DNA from: Tetrahymena elliotti 4EA
Taxonomy: Eukaryota > Ciliophora > Oligohymenophorea > Hymenostomatida > Tetrahymenidae
Length of the DNA: 64,000 nucleotides
Assembly (NCBI GenBank): GCA_000231825.2
Contig: JH720308.1
Coordinates: 1,163,675-1,227,674 of the forward strand
Direction: 5' to 3'
Below the pieces are notes generated by a model. It did not search any database and had not been told where the DNA came from. It saw only the letters and a program-made list of their open reading frames with translations. Positions 27,001 through 39,575 of the stretch are shown here, in pieces. Each line of letters begins with the position of its first letter. Within the stretch, counting starts at the first letter, position 1. The position numbers were made by a program, and so were the translations under genes.

Positions 27001-27415
27001 ATAAAAAAACTAATTTATGGCGCTGATTGATCAAAAAATTCTTTTTTAATAGCAGGCCAATATGCATTAAAAGCATCATGCATTAAACTCTATATGGCTT
27101 TTCTACAAGATTCTCTGTATAGTATTGAGAGCTATTTAGAGTATTCTATGGGCTTGAAGAGTTGTTTGTATGCAAGTTATCTTTGTGTGAATTATTGTTT
27201 AAGTAGTTTTGTTAATTACTTTGTGAACTAATACTTGATTTTCCCGCACTTGTATGATCATCATGGCTCTGATTATTTAGGGATTTGAACAGATCATCTT
27301 TATGTTCTTCATCTGAATTATTCATATTCATGAGTTCTGCTGAATATTTCCCATTTTTACGCTTTTCAGATTCGTAAGAGGTTTTATCTATTTCTCTCGC
27401 GAGCTCTTGCTACAT
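24030..27415 (-). CDS. ABCA-subfamily ABC transporter, half-size
   Basis: ATP-driven membrane transporter, probably of lipids as for other ABCA proteins. Order: about 100 Ser/Asn-rich cytosolic residues; first membrane helix ([20 protein letters not shown]); a large luminal/extracellular loop with Cys residues ([23 protein letters not shown]); five or six helices ([36 protein letters not shown]); the ABCA-typical [15 protein letters not shown]; then one nucleotide-binding domain. That domain has Walker [10 protein letters not shown], signature [15 protein letters not shown], Walker [15 protein letters not shown] and H-loop [11 protein letters not shown]. The stop is TGA at 24030-24032. Only one NBD is present, so it should dimerise. 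The start at 27415 is the first in-frame ATG after an acceptor-like site; an upstream exon is possible. Introns lie near 24608-24642, 25226-25300 and 25397-25455. Confidence 0.85.
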
Positions 27416-29144
27416 TAATTTTGTTCTGCTTTTACTTTTTGTTTGATAAGATATATCCTAGTTTAAAAAAATTAATACTTTTTTAATTATATTGATAATG
27501 ATGACCTGACCAAAAACTATTTGACTAAATCTATTTAGAAGATTGATTGCTTTACTTAAAATATAGATTATTGTTTTTTTTGTTATCCTTATTGCCCTAT
27601 CCCTAAATAGATTATATCCACATTTTGATAACAAATTTTTCTTTGGAGGTTAAAATATAAATCTTCATCTTCTAATTAGATTTATAGATGCAAAATCAAG
27701 GAAACTAGTTGATTAGTAAATTAAGTAAACACAATTCGTCAACTCATATTTACAATTTCAATAAAATTATCTTTTATTAACTCATAATTTAGTGCCAAAA
27801 TAAGAATAAATCTTCAAATAAAATTAAAAGTTTACCACATTTTAGATCTAATAATATTATAAAAGAAAAATTGATCAAAAAAATCAAAGATTAAACGAAA
27901 TATTTTTATTTTCAAAGAGCGATTGAGCTAAAATTAGAGACTCATTAATTAGGCAGTCAATTAATTAATTATTTGATCAATTAAAATGTAAATTTTAACT
28001 AATTTTTTTGAAATAAAATCTTCTTGAGATAATTAAATACAAAACTAAAAAATTTAGATAATTTTATTTATGATCAAAAATTGCTATTACCTATCAAAAT
28101 AATTATCAAACACAATTAATCAACTTCAAATAGGAAGCTTAGCTACCTCAAAGTAAAACTAATCAACATTCAATCAAACTGATCTTTTTATTCATCTGAT
28201 GAATTTACTTGTTTTTAAGATTTTTGATAATTCAAAAAATAGAAAGATGATTTTTCTCAAAAATGAAATGCATGAATTGACTAATAAAAATTAATAAGTT
28301 TGCTTCTATAAAAATTTAAATTTGACTCTTCTCAAATCTGTAAACATACACAACATTAATTTTTTTTTTTTTTTAATTAAAACCTTAACGCTATGATGCA
28401 ATTATGATTTTAGAATTTAAAAATTTTATTTTACAAATGTAAAAAACTTAGAATTTCTCTGATTACAATTTTTTTATTATAGAAAAATATTCACTCGTTA
28501 TTCTATTTATTGTTTTTTATATAAAAAAATTGTTTTGATTGGCTTTTTCTCAATCCTTTTTTTGTGTAAAGAGAATCTTTATTTCAATCTGAAAAAGTTT
28601 TTTTTTTAAAAATCCTCAGAAATTATTAATAAAAAGATGTAGATTACTCTTTCTAAAGAAATTTTATTGCATATGTATGATAAAGAGTAATAATGATTGA
28701 TGGAAAATAAAATTAGTGTGTAATATCAAAAATGTGAATTAAAATATCTTAATTTTTGTTTACATTAAATTACACAATTTAAAAGGCAATACAAAAAATT
28801 ATTATTACTTAATAATTAATTTATTCGTTTAAAAATTCAAATTTTTAGATTAAATCTATTTGATTTGTTATACGATTGATTATAAATAAGTTAATAAAAA
28901 CCTTATTTCAAATATAAATACACAAAAATTTTAAATTATTTTAATTGATTCATTTTGACCTTTATTTTATGAGTCATTTTTATAGATAAAACAACAAAAC
29001 TTTTATTTATTTTTTACAATTTTTTTTGCTTCTCTTTTAAACTAATCTTATATTTACAGCTTATTATTTTTAGATGATTATTATGATGACAAACAGCATC
29101 TTTTCTTATATTTACAAATTTCAAAATATTTCTATTTTCTAATT
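27416..29144. other. Long A/T-rich intergenic DNA
   Basis: Nothing gene-like. A run of about 16 T lies near 28357. It may contain an unseen first exon of the ABC transporter close to 27480, where an acceptor-like TTTAAACTAG precedes the coding frame. Confidence 0.5.
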
Positions 29145-29606
29145 TCATTTGAATTTACTTCCCAACCATTTAGCTACCTAAACCAATGTAGAAATACTAA
29201 TTATTCCTACCATTATTATAAATATTACTTTATTTAAATGATGTAATGATCCACAGTTATGATTTAAATAAATCCAATCACCACAGTAAGTCACCAAAAT
29301 GGCAAGCTAGCTAAACCCTACCATCATAGAAAAAAACGTAACTAATCTTGCTTACTAATAATGAGCAGCTATAATATTTAATCCACAAAGTAAAACAGAT
29401 GCTCCTAATGTACAAAATGTTGCAAAAGACCAATCCCATAATTTTTGACACTCTTCCTCAAAACTTTCATCATAACCAGGAATTTATGTATACAAATCAA
29501 ATAAAAATGCTTAAATTCCTTCTATAATTAATATTGTAAAGCAATTTATTTTTATTTTATTAAATTCTATCTATGTGTTCTAATCTCCAGAAGCTCTATT
29601 GCTCAT
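29145..29606 (-). CDS. Small four-helix membrane protein, unidentified
   Basis: A single exon of 153 aa, from ATG 29604-29606 (MSNRASGDQNTQIEFNKIK) to TGA 29145-29147. Four hydrophobic segments are clear: CFTILIIEGIQAFLFDLY, FATFCTLGASVLLCGLNIIA, FFSMMVGFSQLAILVTYCG and VIFIIMVGIISISTLVQVA. Loop 1 is acidic (YDESFEEECQKLWDW), and loop 3 has CGDWIYLNHNCGSLHH with two Cys and several His. The shape is tetraspan-like, but the CCG motif of tetraspanins is not seen. The Cys pair in the last loop could form a disulfide. I do not recognise the family. Hydrophobicity pattern and uninterrupted frame make a real gene likely. Confidence 0.6.
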
Positions 29607-31036
29607 AAATGACTTTTATATTTATTAAATTTTTGTTCCTTTAAGAAGTATTTAAACTTGACAATTTTTTAATTAACCTAAAGAATATAGATAGAAGATT
29701 AATGTTTATAAAAGCTATACAACTAATTTTAATTCAAAAAGTATCAAATATGTAATTACTATATATTTATTTGTTTACTTCCTCATTAAACTCAAAGTAT
29801 AATTGTATATTTTTTGCTTATTTTCTTAAGAAATTTTCAAAAATTATTTTTAGGAGTCCTATTTTAAACCAAATACTATTAAACTCAGTTTGATTTTTTA
29901 GAAAGTTAAAGATAAATATAAATTTGCTAAAATTAATTTAAATTTTCACAACTTTCACAAGGAAATATTTTTGAATTTTCTAGATTTTAAAGGAAAAGTA
30001 TTACATTTTTAAACAAAGATTGTAATCAAATTAATAATTCTAAGAATATTTCTAAACAGTAAAATGAAGATGCTTATAGAAATACATTTCTATTTTTATT
30101 TTAGTTTTAAATCTTAATGTAAACTTAAAAAAATACTAATTACAAAAATTTCTTATCAAACAGATTTTCTTATTTTTTTCAGTTGTAGATTAAATGTTTT
30201 AAACAGAATAATTTAAAATATGTGATTTTGTTTAAAATGTACTTTGTATCAAATTAAAAAATTTTCTAGTAGTATTTTGTCTATTTAATGAAAAATTAAT
30301 GTTTATTGCATGAAAATTTAAAATTGTATGAAATAATTTTGATAAATTTATGAAGTGCTGTTTGTTCATTGAAATGAGACTCAATAAAGAGATAAATAAA
30401 TTGATTGGATAAAACTTTATAAAAATCAATGATAATTTAATTAATTAAGAAGAAATTTTAAGTATTAATTTTATTTTTAGATCTTTTTAATTATTTTGAT
30501 CAAATATTATTCTAAAATAATATTAATTTTACTATAGGCTTACAATTCATTTATCAATGTAAAATTTGTTTTATTCATTTTTAAAAAATAAGATTAACAT
30601 TCTACAAGTTGTTTTTTATTTGATCTCAAAACTTTGTTTCTAAGATATTTGAAAGATTGTAAATAATTTTAAATAAATATTTTTATTTATATTTTATGAT
30701 ATGATATCATGACAAAAGAAGAGTAGTTGTTCATAAAAATTTGTAAACTTACAAAATCAACTTCTATGTATTATTATACTTGATAATAGATAGCTATTTA
30801 TAATACAAAAAATATTGATTGGTTAATAAATAATAAATATAAATCTCAATACTAAATTTGTTTAGATGTATTAAGTGTATTCTCTCCACAATCTTTTATG
30901 ACTCTTAATTGTCTGTTTTTTTGTAAAACAAAAATTTTCAACTTTTAATTAATAAAAAAATCATATATTTTTACAAGGGAATAATATATATTTTAGGTCG
31001 AGCTTAGATAAAAATAATATAAAACATCTTGTAAAA
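29607..31036. other. Long divergent intergenic region
   Basis: Gene-free A/T-rich DNA between divergent genes, expected to hold both promoters. Short UGA-free frames here (for example minus strand 30232-30429) show no protein character. Confidence 0.55.
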
Positions 31037-33595
31037 ATGAATCAGAAATTGTAAACGGAATAAATGTCCTCCTCTATAATTTTTCAGAAAGATTAAATTT
31101 AGCAAAAAAGCTAACTAACAAATTAATTCATTAGGAAAAAACGATAGTTGCAATCTGCATAATAATTCAAATCATAAAGTAAGCTAAGTTTTGAGTAGGC
31201 AAACAATATTTCTAGTTCAAGTAAAAAGCTATTATAAACCAAGGATAGTAAAGAAAGCATATTAAATTTTCAATAGGGATATTTTGAAAGAAGCGAAACT
31301 CCTTCTGAAGGTTTATTTGAGGACGATAAGCTTGTTTAGTAAGTTTTTGTGCGTAGTTCTTTAACTCTAAATAATAGCACCAATTCAAGTCCTATAAAAC
31401 AATCTCCAGTAAAAAAGAGTAATAATGAAAACACATTTATGAATATACAACAGCAAATAGAACCCCTTTAAATAAAATTAAATAAACAAGATTCTAAAGG
31501 AGCCAGCTTCTCTACCTTAGATGGGAAGAAAGCTACAGAAATAGTGAATTAGTCTATTTAAAATTCTTTGAAAATAGAAATTAAAATTTAGAACACAAAA
31601 GGAGATGAAAGTTTTAGTAATTAACAAAAAAATGTAATAGAAATTTACAAATTAACAAATTCCAAACAAATGGATTAGCAATCGAATTACTAAGATGATT
31701 CTTAGTAGTTTTAGACTATTTAAAAAATAAAAAACTAATAATTCAATGTGATAAGTAATTTACTAGATTAATAAAAATAGAATGCTAGATCAAATAGATA
31801 TTCTTAAGGTTAAGATTTATCTAATTAAATGTAAGGGAGATTAAATTAATCTTCTTAAGAATGTAAAAATTTTAAATTGGCAGATAATAATTCTAAAATA
31901 TAAGGGGATGATACTCTAAAATAGAGCAAATATTCAAACAGGGAAGAAGAGTAGTAATAATCTTTCATTTCAAATAATTAACAAAGAAGAGAGGTTTCTA
32001 ATAATTACAGAGAATATCTTAAGAATAAGCTTTAATACAGCTACCCTCCATAAATTTAGAAGTAGATGGAGTATTAAGATGAAGACCACCAGAGAATATT
32101 AAAGGGAGGAATTGTGGTTGGAAAATAATTTTAAAGAACTCGTAAAAATACATCTTATGGAAAGGGGATTTCAGTTTTCGAGAATTTGCTTTAAAGAAAA
32201 CAATTATAAATAAATTCATCACAAAATGCACAAGAATAAAAGAATATAGTCAATAAATCAAACTAAGTTAACTTTACATAGAGTTTCTACTAGAATTTGA
32301 TTAAGCAATCAAAAAGATTAAATAACTTGATTAATTAGCAAGAATTAGATTGGAATAGAAAGCAAAAATATATTTCTTCTCACACAAAAAGCAATAATGA
32401 AACAATGCAATCAACCAACTAATGTTGGAATTCTGAAGTTGCTTCGAAATAGTAGTACAATTCTAAAGACAAGTTTTTAATAAAATGTTAACCTTAATCT
32501 TAATACTAAAATCAAAGTCCAGATTGCAATGAATATCTTAAATGCTCATTAGAAAGTGCAGAATAGGATATGTTAGGAGAAACTTATAGAAGTAAATAAG
32601 AATCTGATGAAGCTTTGAATAATTAACACTTTATAAGCTAAGGTTAATAAACTATTGCATATGAAAAATAATAAAACCCAAAAAGTAAAATTTCCAATAT
32701 AGAAAGACCATTTAGTTAATCTGTGAATCGCTCAACAAATAAAAAAAATGGATTTGATGAATAATATTAAGTGGAGTAATAATAATATTTATTTAATTTT
32801 AAAAAGAAATCTAATCTTTATATCAATCCAGAATCAAATTAAGGTGGCTAGCAAGAAGAAATTAATGATTCAGTAAGCTCTGTTTCCAGCAGTTTTACTG
32901 ATAAAGTAATTAAGCACTTTAGATTTTCAAATACTATGAAAAATAATGACTTAAAAAGCATTTCTCTTACTTAAAACTAAAACAATAATTAGCAAGATTA
33001 TTAAATGAATAATTTTTTAGTCATCTAAGATTAAAAAGAAGCAGAAGGCCCTCAAGATTAAATTGCTGATTATAAAATAGAGAATCAAAACTCTGTTTTG
33101 AATTTAAAAAAAAGAGACAGCTTAAATCAGAATTAAAAAGGTTATTCTTTGACGTCTAGGACTTCTAACCTGATTGATAAAAATAATTTTAAAAAATATA
33201 AAGAGTAAACTAGCTATCAAAGCAATAATAACAGTTTCTAAAAAATTCCAAATAAATAAATTGTAAGCTAAAGAGATTCTTTAAACCCTCCTTATTCACG
33301 TAAAACTGGAGAAATTCATCATCATAATTCATTCTATCATGTGTAAAATTAGCAGGAAAAGAGAAGGTCTTTATACATAGAGCCTTAAAGAGGAATTAAT
33401 AATTCAAAATATAACAAAAGTTCTTTTTCAATATCTCCTGATAAAAAAACTCAGTTAACTTCTAACAAAAAAATATAAAATTATGTATCAGAATATGTAA
33501 ACAAATATAGTTTCTAATCTAAAATGGATCAAGAATGTGGCCCTTGGGCCGATGATGATGAAGAAGAGATAAATGACGTAGCTGCAGTATCCTGA
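31037..33595 (+). CDS. 852-aa intrinsically disordered Q/N/S-rich protein
   Basis: One exon runs from ATG 31037 to TGA 33593-33595 with no UGA, 852 codons, far beyond chance. It has no intron, unusual for a gene this long here. The sequence is dominated by Gln (very many TAA/TAG), Asn, Ser and Lys, with no folded domain visible. Slightly more conserved-looking patches are RILKGGIVVGKQFQRTRKN with SYGKGISVFENLLQR (about 355-385), and the acidic C-terminus MDQECGPWADDDEEEINDV. The composition is prion-like, so a role in condensates or scaffolding is possible but unproven. The final coding codons plus 3' flank are duplicated immediately downstream. The gene converges with LRRC23 on the other strand. 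Confidence 0.8.
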
Positions 33596-33740
33596 AATAT
33601 TTTTAATTCTTTTTAAAAATATAAAAACTTTTATATATTTAAAAATACAAGACGAGATAAATGATGTAGCTGAAATATCTATAGAAATAATTTGAATTCT
33701 TTTTTTAAAAATAAAAATTTATATTAAAATAAATACATTA
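33563..33740. repeat. Tandem duplication of the 3' end of the disordered-protein gene
   Basis: Copy 1 (from gaagagataaatgacgtagc at 33563) spans the last codons, stop and 3' flank. Copy 2 (from gacgagataaatgatgtagc at 33651) repeats them with a period of about 88 bp. Copy 2 still encodes DEINDVAEISIEI before a TGA, but has no open path from the main frame, so it is a relic or alternative end. Confidence 0.8.
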
Positions 33741-33918
33741 TTCCCTATAAAAATTTTTGAATTATATAAAATAACAAAGTATCTCAGAGTTAATTAAAAA
33801 AAATATTTATAAAATTAATAGTGAATTATATTTAATCCATAGATAATAATAATACACATAAATACATACAACTTTATTTTTAATTACAAACTTAATGAAA
33901 TATTATTTATTTATTTTT
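33596..33918. other. Short convergent spacer
   Basis: Apart from the second copy of the duplicated gene end, this is A/T-rich 3' flank shared by two convergent genes. Confidence 0.5.
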
Positions 33919-35864
33919 TCAACTATTCTTTCCATTTACTTAATTTATGCTACTTGAGGATCTACTATTGTTTCTTAAAGATTCATATTTCTCTAACAGA
34001 GTTCTACTCTTTTATTCATATATGCTTTAGCTATTGTTAAAGTTGTTAGTTCTTTATTGGGATTCTTACAAATTAGGTATACTTTGTTAAGTCCTTTAGT
34101 TTTAAGATTTTATTGAAACCTAAGAATTTCTTAGTGATTTACTCGTTCCTGAATCAGCTGCTTTGACTAAATTACCTTCCTTGTCATACTAATCAACAAA
34201 TTTCATTTCATCTTCATTGTCACTTTCACTTTCTGGTTCAATCAAATCAGCAATATTAATTCTTCTGTCTATAAATTCTTCTTCTGGAAGAATTTCATAA
34301 AAAATGCGCTTTCTATCTTCTAAATCCATACCATACAAATTTTCAGCTTTAACAAACTCCTCAGAAGTTGTATTAACTCCATCAAGCACTCTTAATCCAG
34401 GTAATCTATAAAGTACCTTTTTAAAAAGTTTTTAAACAAATTTTACTAAAAAAAATAAAAAAGTACTTAATATCTGTAAAATCTTTTATTTTATATTTTG
34501 TTAAAGCACAAATCTAAGTCTGATAGGAATGTCAAGTTTTGTAAATAGTAAAACTCTCTAACTCTATCAATCAAGTTATCAGAAAGTCTCAATTCTCTTA
34601 ATTAAACTAAATCAACTAAACCTTTTAATCTTTAAAAATTAAATAAATAAAATAAATAAATAGCTCTGATATTTATTAAAATTTTTATGTAAATTTTATG
34701 TTCCTTTAAACATCACCATTTTTTTAGAAAGATTTTAAAAACAGTTTAGCTTTAAAAAAAATTTTTTTTATTTTATTTTTTCAATGATCGAAAAATGAGC
34801 ATTTTTTGAATTTAGATAAAAGCAAAAAAAAATAATTTTACTTAGAAATTCTGTTGGAAGATAGATTCAACTTTCTAAGATTTACCAATTAATTCAAACC
34901 AGTTAAATGAACAATTTAATTTCCCATTAAGTCAAGTTCTACAATATTTAAATGATCAAGGTTTTCTATGATATTAATTCTGTTATAAGCTAATTTTAGA
35001 ATCTATAAATCTTTGTTGGATGAAAGACCTTCTATTTTTTCAATTTAATTATTTGATAGGTCTAATTTTTTCAGGAATTTGTGCTAAGATAAATCCTTTA
35101 TTTCATTAATTTAATTATGACTAGATATGACTTCTTCAAGATTATAAGGAATTTCTCTATTTATTATCATTTAGTATTTTTAAACAACTAAAATATATCA
35201 TTATTTGATATTAAATTTTTTAAAAAATCTCATTTTTTGTATTGTTTTAAACTTTAAATAATAATTGAATTAGACTACTAGTGTATAAATAACTTTATTT
35301 ATGAAACAGTCAATTTTATATTATTACTTTTAAGTCAAAAAATGAGATATGAATTGACATCCTATGGCTAAAATAATTTTATAATTATTTTTTACTTAAA
35401 ATCTAAGAGCTTAGTTAAATTATTATGCGATATATTAAGGTAAGTAATATATTTCAATTATGATAAAGGTTTAAGAGTGATCAAATTATTGAATGAAACA
35501 TCAACATATTGTAAATGCTTAAAATCTTCGATTCCCTAATTTATAAAACAATCAATAATAGCTTAATTAAAAAATCTGACAAAGAATCCTTTTTGTCAAT
35601 AAGTAAATTAAAGTATAAAAATACTCCTATGCTATATAAATCCTTATTGCTAGCAATAAATGATAAAAATGCATAATGTGATCCTTGAGCTGTCTTTCCT
35701 AATGTGCCAAGAGAAGACTTAATAATTTCTTCAGTCATAACATTTCTACTCAATTCTTTTAATTTCCTATTTTCCATAAACTTTCTCTCATCTTCTCCCC
35801 AACTAGTTAAGGAAAGTTGGTAATATCTTTCCTTGTAAAATGAATCCTTGGCTATTTCAGACAT
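33919..35864 (-). CDS. LRRC23: LRRC23 homolog, leucine-rich-repeat radial-spoke protein
   Basis: LRRC23 is a component of radial spoke 3 in motile cilia. The start is ATG 35862-35864 (MSEIAKDSFYKERYYQLS) and the stop TGA 33919-33921. The N-terminal signature MTEEIIKSSLGTLGKTAQGS followed by HYAFLSF and DLYSIGGIEDFKHLQYVDVS is collinear with animal LRRC23 (LTEEMLKEGLSLLCKTGNG..., from memory). About seven SDS22-type repeats follow, for example LKKLDLSNNQIEKIEGLS, LQILKLAYNRINIIENLD, IVELDLMGNQIVHLTGLNQL and LRELRLSDNLIDRVREF. The LRR cap reads YRLPGLRVLDGVNTTSEEFV. An acidic tail (IEPESESDNEDEMKFVDQYD) and a Q/S-rich end complete it. Introns lie near 35556-35620, 35165-35392, 34633-34845 and 34412-34470. 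The internal exon near 35340-35380 is the least certain part. Confidence 0.85.
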
Positions 35865-36662
35865 TACAAAATTGAATGATTTTAAGATCTAATATTAATT
35901 TGTTGCTTTCGTTAAAAATAATTAAATTAAATTATTTGATATTTGATTTTTATGAGATCCTTTGATTATTTTGCATAAATAAATTGCCATATAAATAGTA
36001 GATTATAATTCTATTCAATTCATTATAAATCCATTTAAATACTATTATTTTTCATTACAAAATTAAAAATAAAATAATTTCTAACCAAAATCAATAAAAT
36101 TAATTTTACGAATATGTCAAATTTTAAAACAAATTTAATGTAATTTACTATTTTTCAATTTAACTTTTTTTAGAAAATTTAATTTATTTAAATTAGAACG
36201 TGCTTGCTCTTTGTTAAATATTTTATTCCTCATATATGTGTGTTTTATTTATCAGGCTATTATTGAGTTAATACAGAGAGTTTGTTGGGTGGTTATTAAA
36301 TAAAATGATTTTGGAATAGAATATTTTTATTTGATGAAGATATTTAGATGAAGAGAATAATTTGGTGTTTTTGTAAGGAAAAAAATGGATGTCAGTAAGT
36401 AAATAAAAATAAAAAAGAAAGTGTGGTTTAGTTAGCGAAAACACATCTTTTAATTATTATTTTATAATAAAAAGATAGATAGTTAAAATATAAAATCCCA
36501 GAAGTTGTGGATCAAAAGTTTAATATTCATCAAGTAAATAAAAAAATAATAAAAAACACAAAAACTGCAAAATAAATATATATTATTAATTAATAAATTA
36601 TCCAATAATTTTTAGACAAGTAATAAATAGTTCAAAAGGTAACACAAAGCTATAAATTACCT
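35865..36662. other. Divergent intergenic region
   Basis: About 800 bp between the divergent LRRC23 and NEK genes, so both promoters lie here. It is slightly less A/T-rich at 36230-36520. No ORF of note. Confidence 0.5.
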
Positions 36663-39575
36663 ATGACTTCTTATTCAGAGTAGTTTTAAGAACTTGAAAT
36701 TATAGGTCGAGGCAATTTCGGTAAATGAGTTTTCATTTTTTATCAATCAGTAATAGGCAAAAAGCAAGTTTTGATAATTAGCTACCTACCTAAAAGATTT
36801 ACAATTTTAGATTTATCTAAATGAAAATTTATATTCTTTAAAATAGGTTCAGCAACTTTGGTTAAAGAAAAAAGCACAAATAAATTATTTATAGCTAAAA
36901 AAATTATTTTAGCTGGACTTCAAGAGAAGGAGCAGGAGTCAGCAAAATAAGAAGTAATTTCAATTGGAAAAAATATTTTTTGAGATTCTTAAATTTTGAT
37001 GGAAATTAATTAGGCTGAGCTTTTAAAAAGTTTAAAGCACCCAAATATAGTTGCATACAAAGATTCTTTTATGATAGATCGTACTCTAGTCATTATCATG
37101 GAATACTGTGAAGGTAAAAACTATTGGATTTATATAAAATTTAGAAAATAAATATTTGAAAAATTAATTGTTTTATTAAAATATATAATTATATAGAGGG
37201 TGATATTGCTTTCCACATTAAACGCAAGAAAACCAAATAAGAATATTTTAGCGAAAGAGTTATTCTCAACTGGTTTTTGCAAATAGCTTTTGCTCTCATT
37301 TACATCCATGACAAAAAAATATTGCATAGAGATATAAAAACCTCCAATATATTTGTGACATCAAATGGTACAGTAAAAATTGGAGATTTTGGTATTTCAA
37401 AAATTCTTGAAAGCACTGTAGACAAAGCATCAACTGTTGTAGGCACACCGTAAATAATATTCACAAATGAACAATAAGCTTTACTTTTTATTTTTAAAAA
37501 TATAGATATTATATGAGGTAGATACTGAACTTTGATTTATGAGCAATTAGATTTAAAAATAATCATTATTATTTAAGCGTTTATATTTTATACAAAAAAT
37601 TAAGTGATTTCATGTCACATAAATAAATATGAAAGATTAGCTTTAGTCATTTATAAATAAACATAGTAAATGAATAATATTTCTTTTTAATATAAAGTCC
37701 TGAAGTATGTGAAAGCAAGCCTTATTCTTAAAAATCCGATGTTTGGGCTCTTGGTTGTGTTTTGTATGAGTTATGCACTTTGAAGGTAACAAAAATTTAC
37801 TTTATAAATGTGATCAGTAAAGAATTAGTTTTTAATAATGTTAATTTAGCATGCTTTCAACTCTAACAATCTTTTAGGGTTAGTTTATAAGATTGTAAAG
37901 GATTAGGTTGAAGATATACCTCATATGTATTCAAATGATTTAAAAAATATATTGAAGTAAATTTCTTTATCTATTTTTATTCTAAATAACAAATATTCTT
38001 CTTAAATAGGTAAATGTTCATAAAGGATGATACTTTAAGACCTAATTTACGTCAACTTTTATCAAGCCCTTTTTTAACAAAAACTATGGAAGAGTTTGTT
38101 GAAAATCAAGGATAAAACATATATTAGTCGGACATTCCTATTCGTTAAACAAATACTCACATGTAATTAAAATAGCAGTAGCAATATGATGATGATGGGT
38201 TGGGAGAAACTTTATAATCTCAGTAAGCTAATGGTACATAATTTACTATAGGCTAGACTATAAATTCAATGTAACAAACACAATAATAACGCTATGATTA
38301 AACTTTAGGAGAAACTGTTTAATCTGTTAATATTCAAGGTGGAAATTATACACACAAGTAAATGTTGCAAATGAAAAGATAAATGGAAAGTGATAAAAAG
38401 GCATAGGAACTTGCTTAGGCTGTGAGAGAAAATGCCTCATAAATAAACATTGCAAAGTAACGTAAGCTTGAATAGCTTAATCATACCAGCATGAATAACA
38501 ACAAAAATATGGCTTAAACTATGCCATATTACAATTAATAAATCTAGCAATAACAACCATAATAGCAGTATTATTCATCGACTTAAAAATTTTATCCATA
38601 ACAAGGAAATGTGAACAACTAAAACATGAATAATTAAAATTTGAATATGCTCACTTAGCAAATGGATATGTTAAGCATCTCATAAAATGCAAACACCATG
38701 TATAATTAACCTCTTGAAAATTCATATCAAGTAAGCATTCTTTATTATTAATGAATTAAAATATATTTAACTTATTATGTTTAAAGCAATAATAGACCCA
38801 ACAAATGTATAATGTGCCTATTAGTATGGGTTAGTAGTAATAGTAATAGCCAGCCTACAATTACAACTAATACAATAACCCATACAATTAATCATAAGCT
38901 ATGAATTAGTACTAATATAATGATAATACCATTAAAACTGATTTCTAAACTGTAAATAAATTTAATGCTACAAAAAATGGATTAGATGCTTATTAAGATG
39001 ATTTTGAGGAGTATAATAGTGATACAGAAGATGATACAAACAACAATTTCTAATTGACTGCTACATAAAATCGTCTTACACTAAGAGCCACAGAATCTTA
39101 AAGAGAAGATGTTGTCAACATTTACAGAGACAATCTTAAGATAAACAATGAAATTGAGTGTAAAATATCTCTAGATAACTAATACTCTTGTATAAAATTA
39201 ATTAATTTAAAATAAAGGTATCCAAGAATAATCTGCTGAATATTTGCCTTAAACTCCCTAGAAAGTAGGAAAAGGAGATGCTCCTTCTATTTAAGATAAC
39301 AAATCTTATGGCAGTAAAATCTAGAACCTTAGAAAAGAATGTATTAATTTATTAACAGAAGAACAATTCAATAAAGTCTACAATTTCATTAAATCACGTG
39401 ACTACATGAGTAACTAGGTATAAATAAATATTTATTTTGAATGTGTATCATCTTACTAATTTTTATCTTTATTAAATAGGACTACTAAGAGTTAAATAAA
39501 TTAGTTGGAAGAGATATAAAATCTAAATGCCAAAGAGTAGAAGAATTAGTTTACTTAGAAAGTATTAATAATTGA
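36663..39575 (+). CDS. NEK-family (NIMA-related) serine/threonine kinase with Q/N-rich tail
   Basis: NEK kinases control cilia length, basal bodies and mitosis; ciliates have many. The catalytic domain (about residues 10-260) has the glycine loop [15 protein letters not shown], Lys in [12 protein letters not shown] loop [20 protein letters not shown] and activation segment VVGTP-YYMS-PEVCE. It also has [17 protein letters not shown] and ends [17 protein letters not shown], the NEK pattern. A 12-nt exon (37506-37517) supplies YYMS. The tail (about 350 residues) is Gln/Asn/Met-rich, with [11 protein letters not shown] and DQTLGETVQS repeats, an acidic stretch [14 protein letters not shown], and a folded-looking C-terminus ([20 protein letters not shown]). 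There are about ten introns, including 36721-36846. The stop is TGA 39573-39575. Confidence 0.85.

Noticed and set aside
30232..30429. 65-aa minus-strand frame in the intergenic region
   Set aside because: Phe/Ile/Asn-rich as expected from A/T-rich noise; no domain and no splice support.
32019..32231. 70-aa minus-strand frame
   Set aside because: Antisense to the 852-aa single-exon gene; no protein character of its own.
33600..33918. Long UGA-free minus-strand frame running from the LRRC23 3' region into antisense of the disordered-protein gene
   Set aside because: It is not in the LRRC23 frame, which ends at TGA 33919-33921; the extension is antisense low-complexity sequence.
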